From NCBI GenBank assembly GCA_900553635.1, contig USDU01000023.1, positions 1 through 17,483 of the forward strand: DNA of 17,483 nt, read 5' to 3'. This document shows positions 1-6,983 of the stretch, piece by piece (the stretch's first letter is position 1; each line of letters starts with the position of its first letter). Source of the stretch: an uncultured Lachnospiraceae bacterium (GTDB lineage: Bacteria; Bacillota_A; Clostridia; Lachnospirales; Lachnospiraceae). The translations under genes and the position numbers were made by a program. The notes under the pieces were generated by a model. The model was not told where the DNA came from. It ran no database searches and saw only the letters and a list, made by a program, of their open reading frames with translations.

Positions 1-1
1 G

Positions 2-355
2 GTGGCGATTCTGGGGACGATTATTCCGCCGTTCCTGATTATCTCGGTTATCTCGATCTTCTATGCGGCGTTCCGCGATAATTTTGTCATCAGCCGACTG
101 CTCCTGGGGATGCAGGCGGGCGTAGGCGCAGTCATCGCTTCCGTGGTCTATGATATGGGCTCTGGCATCGTACACAGTAAAAATATTGTGTCCATCCTGA
201 TTATGCTGGCAGCTTTTATCGCGTCCTGTGTGTACGGCATCAATGTCATCTATATTATTTTGGCCTGCGCGACGCTGGGGACGGTACGGACGCTGGTGAA
301 AAATCGAAACAGCCGAACTGATACCTCGCATACTCCTCATGACAAGCAGTCCTGA
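2..355 (+). CDS. Chromate transporter (CHR family) half protein, 3' part only
   Basis: This is the carboxy-terminal part of an integral membrane protein, cut by the left window edge. The frame is open from base 2 and its GTG is probably an internal valine codon, so the real start lies outside. About 117 residues are visible. They form several hydrophobic segments (roughly residues 5-25, 38-55, 62-80 and 82-97) followed by a polar tail rich in Arg, Asp, His and Ser. The protein itself shows no diagnostic motif. The call rests mainly on the next gene, 40 bases downstream on the same strand, which is a clear short CHR-family protein. Short CHR proteins are usually encoded as adjacent pairs whose products act together as an anion or chromate exporter. 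Function beyond that pairing is inference. Confidence 0.7.
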   Translation: MAILGTIIPPFLIISVISIFYAAFRDNFVISRLLLGMQAGVGAVIASVVYDMGSGIVHSKNIVSILIMLAAFIASCVYGINVIYIILACATLGTVRTLVKNRNSRTDTSHTPHDKQS

Positions 356-395
356 CTTTTGGAAAATGATTTATAAATAGAAAGAGGTTATTGGA

Positions 396-965
396 ATGAT
401 TTTACTGGAATTATTTTTAAGCTTTCTGCAAATCGGAGCCTTCAGCTTCGGCGGCGGGTATGCGGCCATGCCGCTGATTCAGGCTCAGGTGGTCATCAAA
501 TACGGCTGGCTTACCATGGAAGAATTCACGAACCTGATCACCATCGCGGAAATGACGCCCGGCCCCATCGCAGTCAATTCAGCTACCTTCGTGGGTACGA
601 AAATCGCCGGGGTGCCGGGAGCGCTGGTAGCCACCATGGGCTGTATCCTGCCCTCCTGTATCATCGTGACGCTGATTGCTTCACTCTATCTGAAATACCG
701 GAATCTGTCCCTGATGCAGGGAATCCTGAGGTCGCTCCGGCCTGCGGTAGTGGCCATGATTGCATCGGCTGGGATCTCGATTCTGATTACGGCATTCTGG
801 GGTAGCAGCGCCGCCATCGCGCTGGCGGATACCAACTGGGATTTGGTGGTGATCTTCATTCTCTGCATCGTGTTATTGCAGAAATGTAAGATGAATCCGA
901 TTCTGGTAATGGTGCTTGCGGGCGTAATGAAGGTGGTTGTAGATGTGGTAGTAGGGTTTCTGTAG
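396..965 (+). CDS. chrA: Chromate transporter, short CHR-family protein (second of a pair)
   Basis: This is a 189-residue membrane protein with the hallmarks of the CHR domain. The N-terminus has the FSFGGGYAAMPLI signature at about residues 17-29. An EEF segment and the TPGPIAVNSATFVG block (about residues 54-67) follow, with a GALVATMG...PSC segment behind. Further hydrophobic stretches lie around residues 88-104, 116-133 and 148-186. At about 190 residues it is a mono-domain short CHR protein, which normally works with a partner such as the truncated gene just upstream. The ATG is preceded by an AGAGG ribosome site. The family is linked to chromate efflux, but in gut Clostridia the physiological anion is unknown. 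The stop codon lies inside the large palindrome at 964-997. Confidence 0.9.
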   Translation: MILLELFLSFLQIGAFSFGGGYAAMPLIQAQVVIKYGWLTMEEFTNLITIAEMTPGPIAVNSATFVGTKIAGVPGALVATMGCILPSCIIVTLIASLYLKYRNLSLMQGILRSLRPAVVAMIASAGISILITAFWGSSAAIALADTNWDLVVIFILCIVLLQKCKMNPILVMVLAGVMKVVVDVVVGFL

Positions 966-997
966 AAAAGACACGGGAAATTTCCCGTGTCTTTTCT
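964..997. terminator. Perfect 34-bp palindrome, likely bidirectional terminator
   Basis: Bases 964-980 are an exact inverted copy of 981-997, with no mismatch. The GC-rich core is ACACGGG/CCCGTGT and the outer arms are AGAAAAG/CTTTTCT, so both strands end in a T-rich run. It covers the stop codon of the rightward chromate gene (963-965) and the stop codon of leftward larC (996-998). This is the expected position and form of a shared intrinsic terminator for two convergent operons. Confidence 0.88.
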
Positions 998-1832
998 ATT
1001 TCTCTTCGATCAGCATTGCCCGCAATATATTCGTATTCTGATACTCCCGCTTCCCCGCACCCATGCCGACTTTTTTCACGCAGTAAGCAGCCGGGATCTG
1101 TCCCTCGGATAATGCCGCAATCGCGGCGCCGGTCGGGGTAACCATTTCGCCCTCCTGCTCGATCTGGTGGAAGGTCAGGTGATGGGCCGCCGCAATCTCC
1201 AACACCGCCGGAACCGGCACTGGCAGTACGCCGTGCTGACAGCGGATGTGGCCGCAGCCCTCGGTCAATTCGGAAACGACCACTTTATCCACATTTAACT
1301 CGTCCAGGCAGGCTGCCGTACCCACAATATCCACAATGGAATCCACAGCACCCACCTCGTGGAAATGTACCTCGTCCACCGGATGACCATGGACCTTTGC
1401 CTCAGCCTCGGCTACGGTACGGAACATCTGCAAGGACAGAGCCTTGACACGGGGCTTCAGGTCAGATTCCAGGAGCATCTTTTCGATGTCGGCCCAGCTG
1501 CGATGGACATGGGGATGCATGTGGTCGTGAGTGTGAACCTCGTCATGCACGTGTTCATGGGAATGTACGTGTGCTTCGACATCACCATGCTCATGGGAGT
1601 TCTCATACGTATGCGCCGGAACCTCATGTTCCAGGAGCACATCAAAATCGCTGACCAGCAGTCCGCTCTTCATCACTTTTTTAATCTGTATATCATAGCC
1701 GTCCACCGGCAGCTTTGCAAGCTCCGCCCGCAGGTTCTCCTCGGTCGCGCCCAGATCCAGCAGGGCTGCCACGGTCATATCGCCGCTGATGCCGGAGCGG
1801 CACTCCAGATATAAGGTATTGCCATTACTCAT
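996..1832 (-). CDS. larC: LarC N-terminal domain protein (LarC1), nickel-pincer nucleotide maturation
   Basis: LarC inserts nickel into the pincer nucleotide made by LarB and LarE, giving the cofactor used by LarA-type racemases. The 278 residues start with the LarC signature YLECRSGISGDM (residues 8-19). A histidine-rich loop at about residues 69-110 holds 15 His and is probably a nickel-holding segment. The HFHEVGAVDSIVDIVG block (near 156-171) and a GAGKREYQNTNILRAM end follow. Full LarC proteins are about 400 residues long. This one stops where the N-terminal domain ends, and the CTP-binding C-terminal domain (LarC2) is missing. No other frame continues it, because the terminator and an opposite-strand gene follow at once. 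In Lactiplantibacillus plantarum the two parts are joined by programmed frameshifting, which the layout here excludes. The start ATG overlaps the larB stop by 8 bases, which suggests coupled translation. Confidence 0.88.
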   Translation of the reverse strand: MSNGNTLYLECRSGISGDMTVAALLDLGATEENLRAELAKLPVDGYDIQIKKVMKSGLLVSDFDVLLEHEVPAHTYENSHEHGDVEAHVHSHEHVHDEVHTHDHMHPHVHRSWADIEKMLLESDLKPRVKALSLQMFRTVAEAEAKVHGHPVDEVHFHEVGAVDSIVDIVGTAACLDELNVDKVVVSELTEGCGHIRCQHGVLPVPVPAVLEIAAAHHLTFHQIEQEGEMVTPTGAAIAALSEGQIPAAYCVKKVGMGAGKREYQNTNILRAMLIEEK

Positions 1833-2613
1833 CTTTTTCTTCCTCCACTACCTCTTCACTGAGATGTCTGCCACCGCAGGCCAGCCGGTTGATCTGGGTC
1901 GCCACATAAGCCGCTCCGTAACCATTGTCGATATTTACCGTGGTAATGCCGTTGGCACAGGAATTCAGCATGGTCAAAAGGGCCGACAGGCCGCCGAAGT
2001 TCGCGCCATATCCCACGGAAGTCGGCACTGCGATGACCGGCACATCCACCAGACCCGCCACCACTCCGGCCAGCGCGCCCTCCATACCGGCTACCGCAAT
2101 GACGCAGCTGGCGCCCTGGAAGGCCTTCATATTCGAAAGCAGGCGGTGGATTCCGGCCACGCCCACATCATAAAGCCGCGTCACATTGGTGCCGAAAAAT
2201 TCCGCCACCTGGGCCGCTTCCTCCGCCACCGGCACATCCGCCGTACCGCCGGTACAGACCACGATGCGGCCTATCCGCTTCCTGTCCCGCTTCTCCACCT
2301 TCAACACCCGGGATACCTCGTCCCAGACTGCCTCCGGAATTGCCTCTTTCACCGCCTCATACTGCTCCCGGCTGGCCCGGGTGCCCAGCACGTCGATGCC
2401 CTCCGCCGTCAGCGTCTGATAAATCTTTACCAGATGGGGCGTCGCCTTTCCCTGGCAATACACCACTTCCTCGAAGCCCTGCCGCACCTTCCGGTGATGA
2501 TCCAGCTTGGCGAAGCCCAGATCCTCGTAGGGGAGGTTCTTCAACTCGGCTTCGGCCTGTTCTATCGATATTTCATTATTTTTTATCTGAGTTAAAAGTT
2601 TTGTCACATCCAT
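1825..2613 (-). CDS. larB: LarB, nicotinic acid adenine dinucleotide carboxylase/hydrolase
   Basis: LarB carries out the first step of nickel-pincer nucleotide synthesis: it carboxylates the pyridinium ring of nicotinic acid adenine dinucleotide and hydrolyses the phosphoanhydride. At 262 residues the length is normal. The N-terminal half is the LarB-specific region. The C-terminal half is PurE-like, with CTGGTADVPVAEEAA near residues 120-134 and PTSVGYGANFGGLSALL near 197-213. SCANG follows, whose Cys219 matches the cysteine implicated in substrate binding, and then NIDNGYGAA. The gene has its own promoter at 2660-2688 and a GGGGGA ribosome site, and it overlaps larC by 8 bases. It is co-directional with, and just downstream of, the sugar cluster that contains a LarA-like gene. 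No LarE gene is in the window. Confidence 0.93.
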   Translation of the reverse strand: MDVTKLLTQIKNNEISIEQAEAELKNLPYEDLGFAKLDHHRKVRQGFEEVVYCQGKATPHLVKIYQTLTAEGIDVLGTRASREQYEAVKEAIPEAVWDEVSRVLKVEKRDRKRIGRIVVCTGGTADVPVAEEAAQVAEFFGTNVTRLYDVGVAGIHRLLSNMKAFQGASCVIAVAGMEGALAGVVAGLVDVPVIAVPTSVGYGANFGGLSALLTMLNSCANGITTVNIDNGYGAAYVATQINRLACGGRHLSEEVVEEEKDE

Positions 2614-2659
2614 GGGTGCATCCCCCTGTTCGTCTTTTTAATCAGTCAGATCTATAGCT

Positions 2660-2688
2660 ATTATAATTACTAAAAGCGATATTAACAA
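2660..2688 (-). promoter_or_regulatory. Sigma-70-type promoter for larB-larC1
   Basis: Read on the minus strand, TTGTTA (2683-2688) and a consensus TATAAT (2660-2665) are 17 bases apart. The -10 box lies 47 bases upstream of the larB start codon. The -35 box overlaps the stop codon of the upstream oxidoreductase gene (2682-2684). No terminator separates the two, so larBC can be transcribed both from here and by read-through from the sugar operon. Confidence 0.75.
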
Positions 2689-3737
2689 GCATGAATCTCA
2701 CAAAAAAATCTGTACGCCTCCTTACATGCCATTTCTAATTCACATGCTGAATGCTTTTCCTTCTGCATACTTTTTAACCAGTCCAATGCCTGCAAATAAT
2801 ACGTATCTTCTTCTGTATTATTTTCTTTTCGTATCACATAACCTTTTTTATCCAGAATACCCGCTTCACTTTTCTCCCATATTTGAAGCTCATCCGGCCT
2901 TTCCTGCGTATAATAACCCACCGCTCCGGACCCGACTATCTGTATTTCTTCATATGCAATACCTACTCTGCTACAATCCATGAGACACCGGCATCCGTCT
3001 TTCATTCGAACGATAAAAACAGCCGCATCATCTGTCGTAACTGCCCTTTGGACTCCCCCGTCGTCCACTCTTGTCTTTATAAAAGTGTCCGTCTCCGCTG
3101 TAATGTTCTCTATCTCTTCCGGCTGATAGCAACCCAGCGTCAGGAAATTATCCAGAATATGAGAACCAAAATCAATTCCTGCTCCCATTCCGCTTTTACT
3201 GCGATCCATTCTCCATTCAAAAGGCAGGCTTTCCTGGGCAAGGCGGTTTCCTCCCTTTCTCTGATAAAAGGTCCAAATTTTCCCAAACACGCCTTTTTTC
3301 ATCAACTCATATAGCGTTCGATTTTCCCAACTGTATCGATAATTAAATCCCACAATATTTCCTGCTCTGTTGCTTTGTGCCAGCTCTATCAGCCTTTTCA
3401 ATTCCTCCGCTGAGCCGACCATAGGTTTTTCACACAGTACTTTTTTGCCCTGCTGAATCGCTTTTATCGTATACTCTGCATGTGTCGCATTCGGAGAACA
3501 GATACAGACCGCATCTGTCCTATCCAAAAGCTCCTGATAATCGCTACATACCTGCGCCTCTAACCCATGTCTTTCTACAAAGGCTTTTCCCTGCTCACTT
3601 TTTCTTGTATATACGGCTGTTACCTGTAGCTCTGGAATTCTTTTAAATGCATTCACATGACTGTCCGCTATCGCGCAGGTGGTTCCTGTTCCTACGATTC
3701 CTACCCACGTCCTGCTTTTCCCTTCTAAAACACGCAT
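2682..3737 (-). CDS. Gfo/Idh/MocA-family NAD(P)-dependent oxidoreductase
   Basis: This is a soluble 351-residue sugar or polyol dehydrogenase/reductase. The Rossmann start is VGIVGTGTT (residues 12-20). The family EKP motif has catalytic Lys104 in LCEKPM, and the substrate domain carries the D-x-x-x-H pattern DFGSHILD with Asp189 and His193. Length is typical. The start codon sits inside the end of the glycyl radical enzyme gene (13-base overlap), so the two are translationally linked and probably share a pathway. The superfamily includes inositol and glucose-fructose dehydrogenases and also 1,5-anhydro-D-fructose reductase, which makes 1,5-anhydromannitol. Given two anhydrohexitol-lyase-like enzymes upstream, reduction of 1,5-anhydrofructose or its 6-phosphate is an attractive role. 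It is inferred from context, not from residues. Confidence 0.9.
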   Translation of the reverse strand: MRVLEGKSRTWVGIVGTGTTCAIADSHVNAFKRIPELQVTAVYTRKSEQGKAFVERHGLEAQVCSDYQELLDRTDAVCICSPNATHAEYTIKAIQQGKKVLCEKPMVGSAEELKRLIELAQSNRAGNIVGFNYRYSWENRTLYELMKKGVFGKIWTFYQRKGGNRLAQESLPFEWRMDRSKSGMGAGIDFGSHILDNFLTLGCYQPEEIENITAETDTFIKTRVDDGGVQRAVTTDDAAVFIVRMKDGCRCLMDCSRVGIAYEEIQIVGSGAVGYYTQERPDELQIWEKSEAGILDKKGYVIRKENNTEEDTYYLQALDWLKSMQKEKHSACELEMACKEAYRFFCEIHAC

Positions 3738-6061
3738 TCCGTCCTCCGGATAATCTCATTCTGCAGCTTTGTATCCAGCGACGTAAAATAAGCCGTGTAT
3801 CCAGCTACGCGAATCAGCAGATTTCGATAAGCCTCCGGATCCTTCTGAGCTGCCAGGAGTTCCGCCCTGTCTACCACATTAAACTGTACATGCTGAAGCT
3901 TCAAGGCCACAAAGCTGCGGAGAATACTATAAAAATGTTTTTTGTCTCTTTCTTCCCTGAAAATAGATGGAGAAAATTTCATATTCAACAGCGAGCCGTT
4001 GGAAATATCCTGATTGTCCAGTGCAGCTGCCGACTTCAGCATACTGGTCGGTCCCTGTCTGTCGCAGCCGCTGCTGGCTGAAATTCCTCCGTCTGCCAAC
4101 GGTTCCCCCGCTTTTCTTCCATCACAGCTCGCACCCACATTTTCTCCCATGGGAATATGGGAAGAAACTGTGTATAAGCCTGCATGAAAGCTTCCGCCCC
4201 TGGCATTTTTATATTTTTTAAGTTCTTGACAGAACGTCTGAATCCATTTGTTTGCCAGTTTGTCCGTCTCGGGAACATCATTTCCATATTTTGTTATTTC
4301 ATGTTTAATATAAAGTCTGAGGTTTTCATTCTTCCAGTTCTGCTGAAGTTCTTCCAGAAATTCTTTTCCTGTGACTTTCCCGGAATATACAAGCTCCTTT
4401 AAGACCTGAAACGAATCTATAAGATTCGCTGGCTGAACGAACTGCATTCCGGAAAAATTATATCTGGCTCCTCCGGCTGTGACATCCAGCCTCTTTTTCA
4501 TACATCCATCCACCACCGAAGACAGCAATCCTGTCGGCAGCAGTTCCTGATGCATATGATCGGTTATCCGATGAAATCTTACCATTTTTTCAACAAAGAA
4601 CTGTATCTGTTTTGCAAATGCCTTTTCCAGTTCTTCCCATGTCAGATAGCTGTCCAGTCCTCCATAATCCGGACCGATAACTTCTCCCGTCTGCAAATCC
4701 TTTCCGTGATTTAATGTCAGCTCCAACACCTTTACTGCGTTAAACATGGATGCATTACTCCAACCCAGGGTATTCCCGCAACCGGCTAGTTCTACACAGC
4801 CGACGATACCGTAGTTTACCGCATCCTCCCGATTCATCCCTGCCCCTTCCAATGTCGGAATAACCGCCTCGTCATTGAAAAACTGTGGAAGTCCTCCTCC
4901 CTTTGCGACGCACTCTGTACATGCCTCCAGAAATGCTCCACTGCTGTTCGCAGACAATCTGGCTGACAGATTCGGCTGTGGCAGATGCAATTCGCGCTGA
5001 GCCTCCAAAAATAAAAAACTCAGTTCATTTTCCGCGCTTTCCCCTTTCAGATTTTTCCCGCCAACTACCAGGTTGAAGCCAATGGGAAAACCGGCAAAAT
5101 ACTTCGCCTCTGTTCCGCTTCGCATACAGACAATCTGATTGAACTTCAGAAAAAAGCTCTCCGTCAGCTCCAGTGCATCCTCCCGGGTCAGGATCCCACT
5201 CTCAATATCCTGAAGATACCAGGGCAGCAAATACTGATCCAGCCTTCCCATGGAAAAAGAAGCAGCATTGGATTCCATCTGCAGACAGACCATCAGGAAC
5301 CATACCGATTGCAGCGCACTCCGGTAGCTTTTCGGAACTCCATCCTTCAGTTCTCTGCATATCCCTGCTATCTCCAGATATTCTTTCTGTTCATGACTGT
5401 CGATACTCTTGATACTCTTCTTTTCCGCAAGCAACGCATAGCGCTCCAAAAAGCGCTGAACTCCTTCCAGAGACAAAATTACACTTTGGTAAAAATCCGT
5501 TTGCTCCCGGGTCATATTTTCCTGCGTCAGACAACTTTTTGCTTCTTTCAAAAGGCCCGCAGGGCCTTTTGAAAGCCACAGGGGAATGTCCGGAATAATA
5601 TGCCCCTGAGCTCTTCCCTGCTGATTTGTTTTGATGACGCTGGAAAGCTTCTGATCTTCTCCTCCGGTTTCCTGCGCAATCTTATATTCCAGACATCTAT
5701 TTTTCCATTCCGGTAATAGGGTGTGTCGAATCCATTCTGCATCTTCACGTTTTACATAGAAGGGATCCTGTTTTCTGTCTGAAAGTCCATCCAACTCTTT
5801 TTCCAGCCACAGAATTCCACATTCCGGGAATACAACTCCACTCCTTACTCCGACTGTCCGGTTGCCTACTATCTGTTCTCCTTCTCCGATACTAATCTGA
5901 ATTTCATCAAAAGCCGCTGCCAGCGCACAGGCTCTGCGGATACAGGCAGGTTCCTCTGCCTTTTCCCTGTGTACACGAACGATAATTTTCGCCTGCTCAG
6001 TACTCAGAAAACGTTTTTCCTCCAGCATCTCTCTTTTCAGCCGTCCTATCCGCTCCCGCAT
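3725..6061 (-). CDS. Glycyl radical enzyme 2, PflD-like lyase/dehydratase
   Basis: This is a 778-residue glycyl radical enzyme of the pyruvate formate-lyase superfamily. The PFL-like barrel domain fills most of the chain. The thiyl-radical cysteine is Cys422 in NYGIVGCVELAGCG, followed two residues later by Glu424; C-x-E is the mark of the dehydratase/lyase branch rather than true PFL, which has two adjacent cysteines. The C-terminal radical loop is IRVAGYTAYF with Gly754. The region after GCVE (GNTLGWSNASMF) matches my recollection of E. coli PflD, reported to act on 1,5-anhydromannitol 6-phosphate; this assignment is tentative. The gene starts one base after the activase stop, with a GGAGG site in the activase end. 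Codons for residues near 163-172 form the strong hairpin at 5545-5575. Choline, hydroxyphenylacetate and isethionate lyases are less likely from the context. Confidence 0.9.
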   Translation of the reverse strand: MRERIGRLKREMLEEKRFLSTEQAKIIVRVHREKAEEPACIRRACALAAAFDEIQISIGEGEQIVGNRTVGVRSGVVFPECGILWLEKELDGLSDRKQDPFYVKREDAEWIRHTLLPEWKNRCLEYKIAQETGGEDQKLSSVIKTNQQGRAQGHIIPDIPLWLSKGPAGLLKEAKSCLTQENMTREQTDFYQSVILSLEGVQRFLERYALLAEKKSIKSIDSHEQKEYLEIAGICRELKDGVPKSYRSALQSVWFLMVCLQMESNAASFSMGRLDQYLLPWYLQDIESGILTREDALELTESFFLKFNQIVCMRSGTEAKYFAGFPIGFNLVVGGKNLKGESAENELSFLFLEAQRELHLPQPNLSARLSANSSGAFLEACTECVAKGGGLPQFFNDEAVIPTLEGAGMNREDAVNYGIVGCVELAGCGNTLGWSNASMFNAVKVLELTLNHGKDLQTGEVIGPDYGGLDSYLTWEELEKAFAKQIQFFVEKMVRFHRITDHMHQELLPTGLLSSVVDGCMKKRLDVTAGGARYNFSGMQFVQPANLIDSFQVLKELVYSGKVTGKEFLEELQQNWKNENLRLYIKHEITKYGNDVPETDKLANKWIQTFCQELKKYKNARGGSFHAGLYTVSSHIPMGENVGASCDGRKAGEPLADGGISASSGCDRQGPTSMLKSAAALDNQDISNGSLLNMKFSPSIFREERDKKHFYSILRSFVALKLQHVQFNVVDRAELLAAQKDPEAYRNLLIRVAGYTAYFTSLDTKLQNEIIRRTECVF
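5545..5575. repeat. Perfect 14-bp inverted repeat with 3-base loop inside the PflD-like gene
   Basis: Bases 5545-5558 (CTTTCAAAAGGCCC) are exactly complementary to 5562-5575, around a GCA loop. The element is in frame and encodes part of LSKGPAGLLKEA. No T-run follows on the coding (minus) strand, so it is not a standard terminator. It should form a very stable mRNA hairpin about 490 bases into the gene. Confidence 0.85.
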
Positions 6062-6062
6062 T

Positions 6063-6983
6063 TCAGCCTCCGATCTGCACCTTTTCTACATATCCTTCCA
6101 GCTCTTTTTTCAACCACTCCAGTTCTTCTTTCTTGAGTGATGGAACGCCCTGCATGGCGTATTCCATATGAAGATTCTCATACTTTTTTTCTCCAAACTG
6201 ATGGAAGGGAAGCAGGTGTGCTTCTTTTATTCCATACCTCCGTAACAGCTCTCCGAATCCCTTTCCTGCTTCCGGTCCGTCATTATATCCCGGTATGATC
6301 GGAATTCTCGCTATTACCCTTTTCCCGGAATTCACAGCAAGGGACAGATTTTTCAGGATAATCTCCTGTTCAAATCCTGTCCCTTCGACATGTTTTTCAG
6401 AATTGTAATGCTTTACATCAAATAAAAAGATATCCATACAGGTAAGCGCTTTGCGGAGATTTTCTTCCGGAATGCCTCCGGCCGTCTCACACGCTGTTGT
6501 GATACCCTGTTCTCTGACCCTGTCTGCCACTTCTTTTACGAAGTCTATCTGCATCAATGCTTCACCGCCAGAAAATGTAACGCCGCCACCCGAGCTTTCA
6601 TAAAAGACAGCGTCCTTCATGATTTCCTGAACCACTTCCTCTACAGACATACGTTTTCCCTCCAGAGAGAGAGCTTTTTCTCCGTCTCCCCTGCAGGCGT
6701 TTACACAGCTTCCGCAGCCCACACATTTTTCAGCGTCAAAAATCGGATATCCCGTTTCCGGGTCTGCATGGATTCCACCCTTCGGACAGGCCTGTATACA
6801 CCGAAGACACCGTATGCAATGTCTTCGATCCAGCATTAACTGACTTTTTTCCAACTGTGATTCCGGATTGGCGCACCACCTGCATTTTAAGGGGCATCCC
6901 TTTAAAAATACGGTAGTGCGGATTCCTGGTCCGTCATGTATACAAAACTTTTGAATATTAAATACCAATCCGGAATTTTTCAT
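6063..6983 (-). CDS. Glycyl radical enzyme activating enzyme (radical SAM)
   Basis: This 306-residue protein makes the glycyl radical on its partner enzyme by reductive cleavage of S-adenosylmethionine. The radical-SAM cluster motif C-x3-C-x2-C is Cys30, Cys34 and Cys37 in GCPLKCRWC, after the usual IHDGPGIRTTVFLKG lead-in. An inserted ferredoxin-like domain carries two further 4Fe-4S motifs, Cys56-59-62-66 and Cys87-90-93-97. This is typical of activases for non-PFL glycyl radical enzymes, while PFL activase itself lacks them. A SGGEALMQ motif follows (about residues 140-147). The ATG overlaps the aldolase stop by one base (TAATG) and the next glycyl radical enzyme starts one base after its stop. 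It is the only activase in the window, so it probably serves both enzymes. Confidence 0.94.
   Translation of the reverse strand: MKNSGLVFNIQKFCIHDGPGIRTTVFLKGCPLKCRWCANPESQLEKSQLMLDRRHCIRCLRCIQACPKGGIHADPETGYPIFDAEKCVGCGSCVNACRGDGEKALSLEGKRMSVEEVVQEIMKDAVFYESSGGGVTFSGGEALMQIDFVKEVADRVREQGITTACETAGGIPEENLRKALTCMDIFLFDVKHYNSEKHVEGTGFEQEIILKNLSLAVNSGKRVIARIPIIPGYNDGPEAGKGFGELLRRYGIKEAHLLPFHQFGEKKYENLHMEYAMQGVPSLKKEELEWLKKELEGYVEKVQIGG

Noticed and set aside
2..355. GTG at base 2 as the real start of the first gene
   Set aside because: The product begins inside a hydrophobic segment, is shorter than a CHR half protein, and the frame is open to the window edge, so it is a truncated gene.
996..1832. 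Programmed frameshift joining LarC1 to a LarC2 domain
   Set aside because: No minus-strand frame downstream of 996 encodes a LarC2-like domain. A terminator and the opposite-strand chromate gene occupy the space.
2235..2256. Small GTACCG/CGGTAC inverted repeat inside larB
   Set aside because: A six-base stem in GC-rich coding DNA is within what chance gives.
1789..2595. Plus-strand open frame of 268 codons opposite larB
   Set aside because: LarB motifs on the minus strand are unambiguous. The plus frame gives a His/Arg-rich product of no known type, as expected in GC-rich antisense.
6008..6017. AAAACGTTTT palindrome as a second operator
   Set aside because: It lies inside the PflD-like coding sequence, is short and AT-rich, and does not match the ACAAACGTTTGT site beyond the AAACGTTT core.
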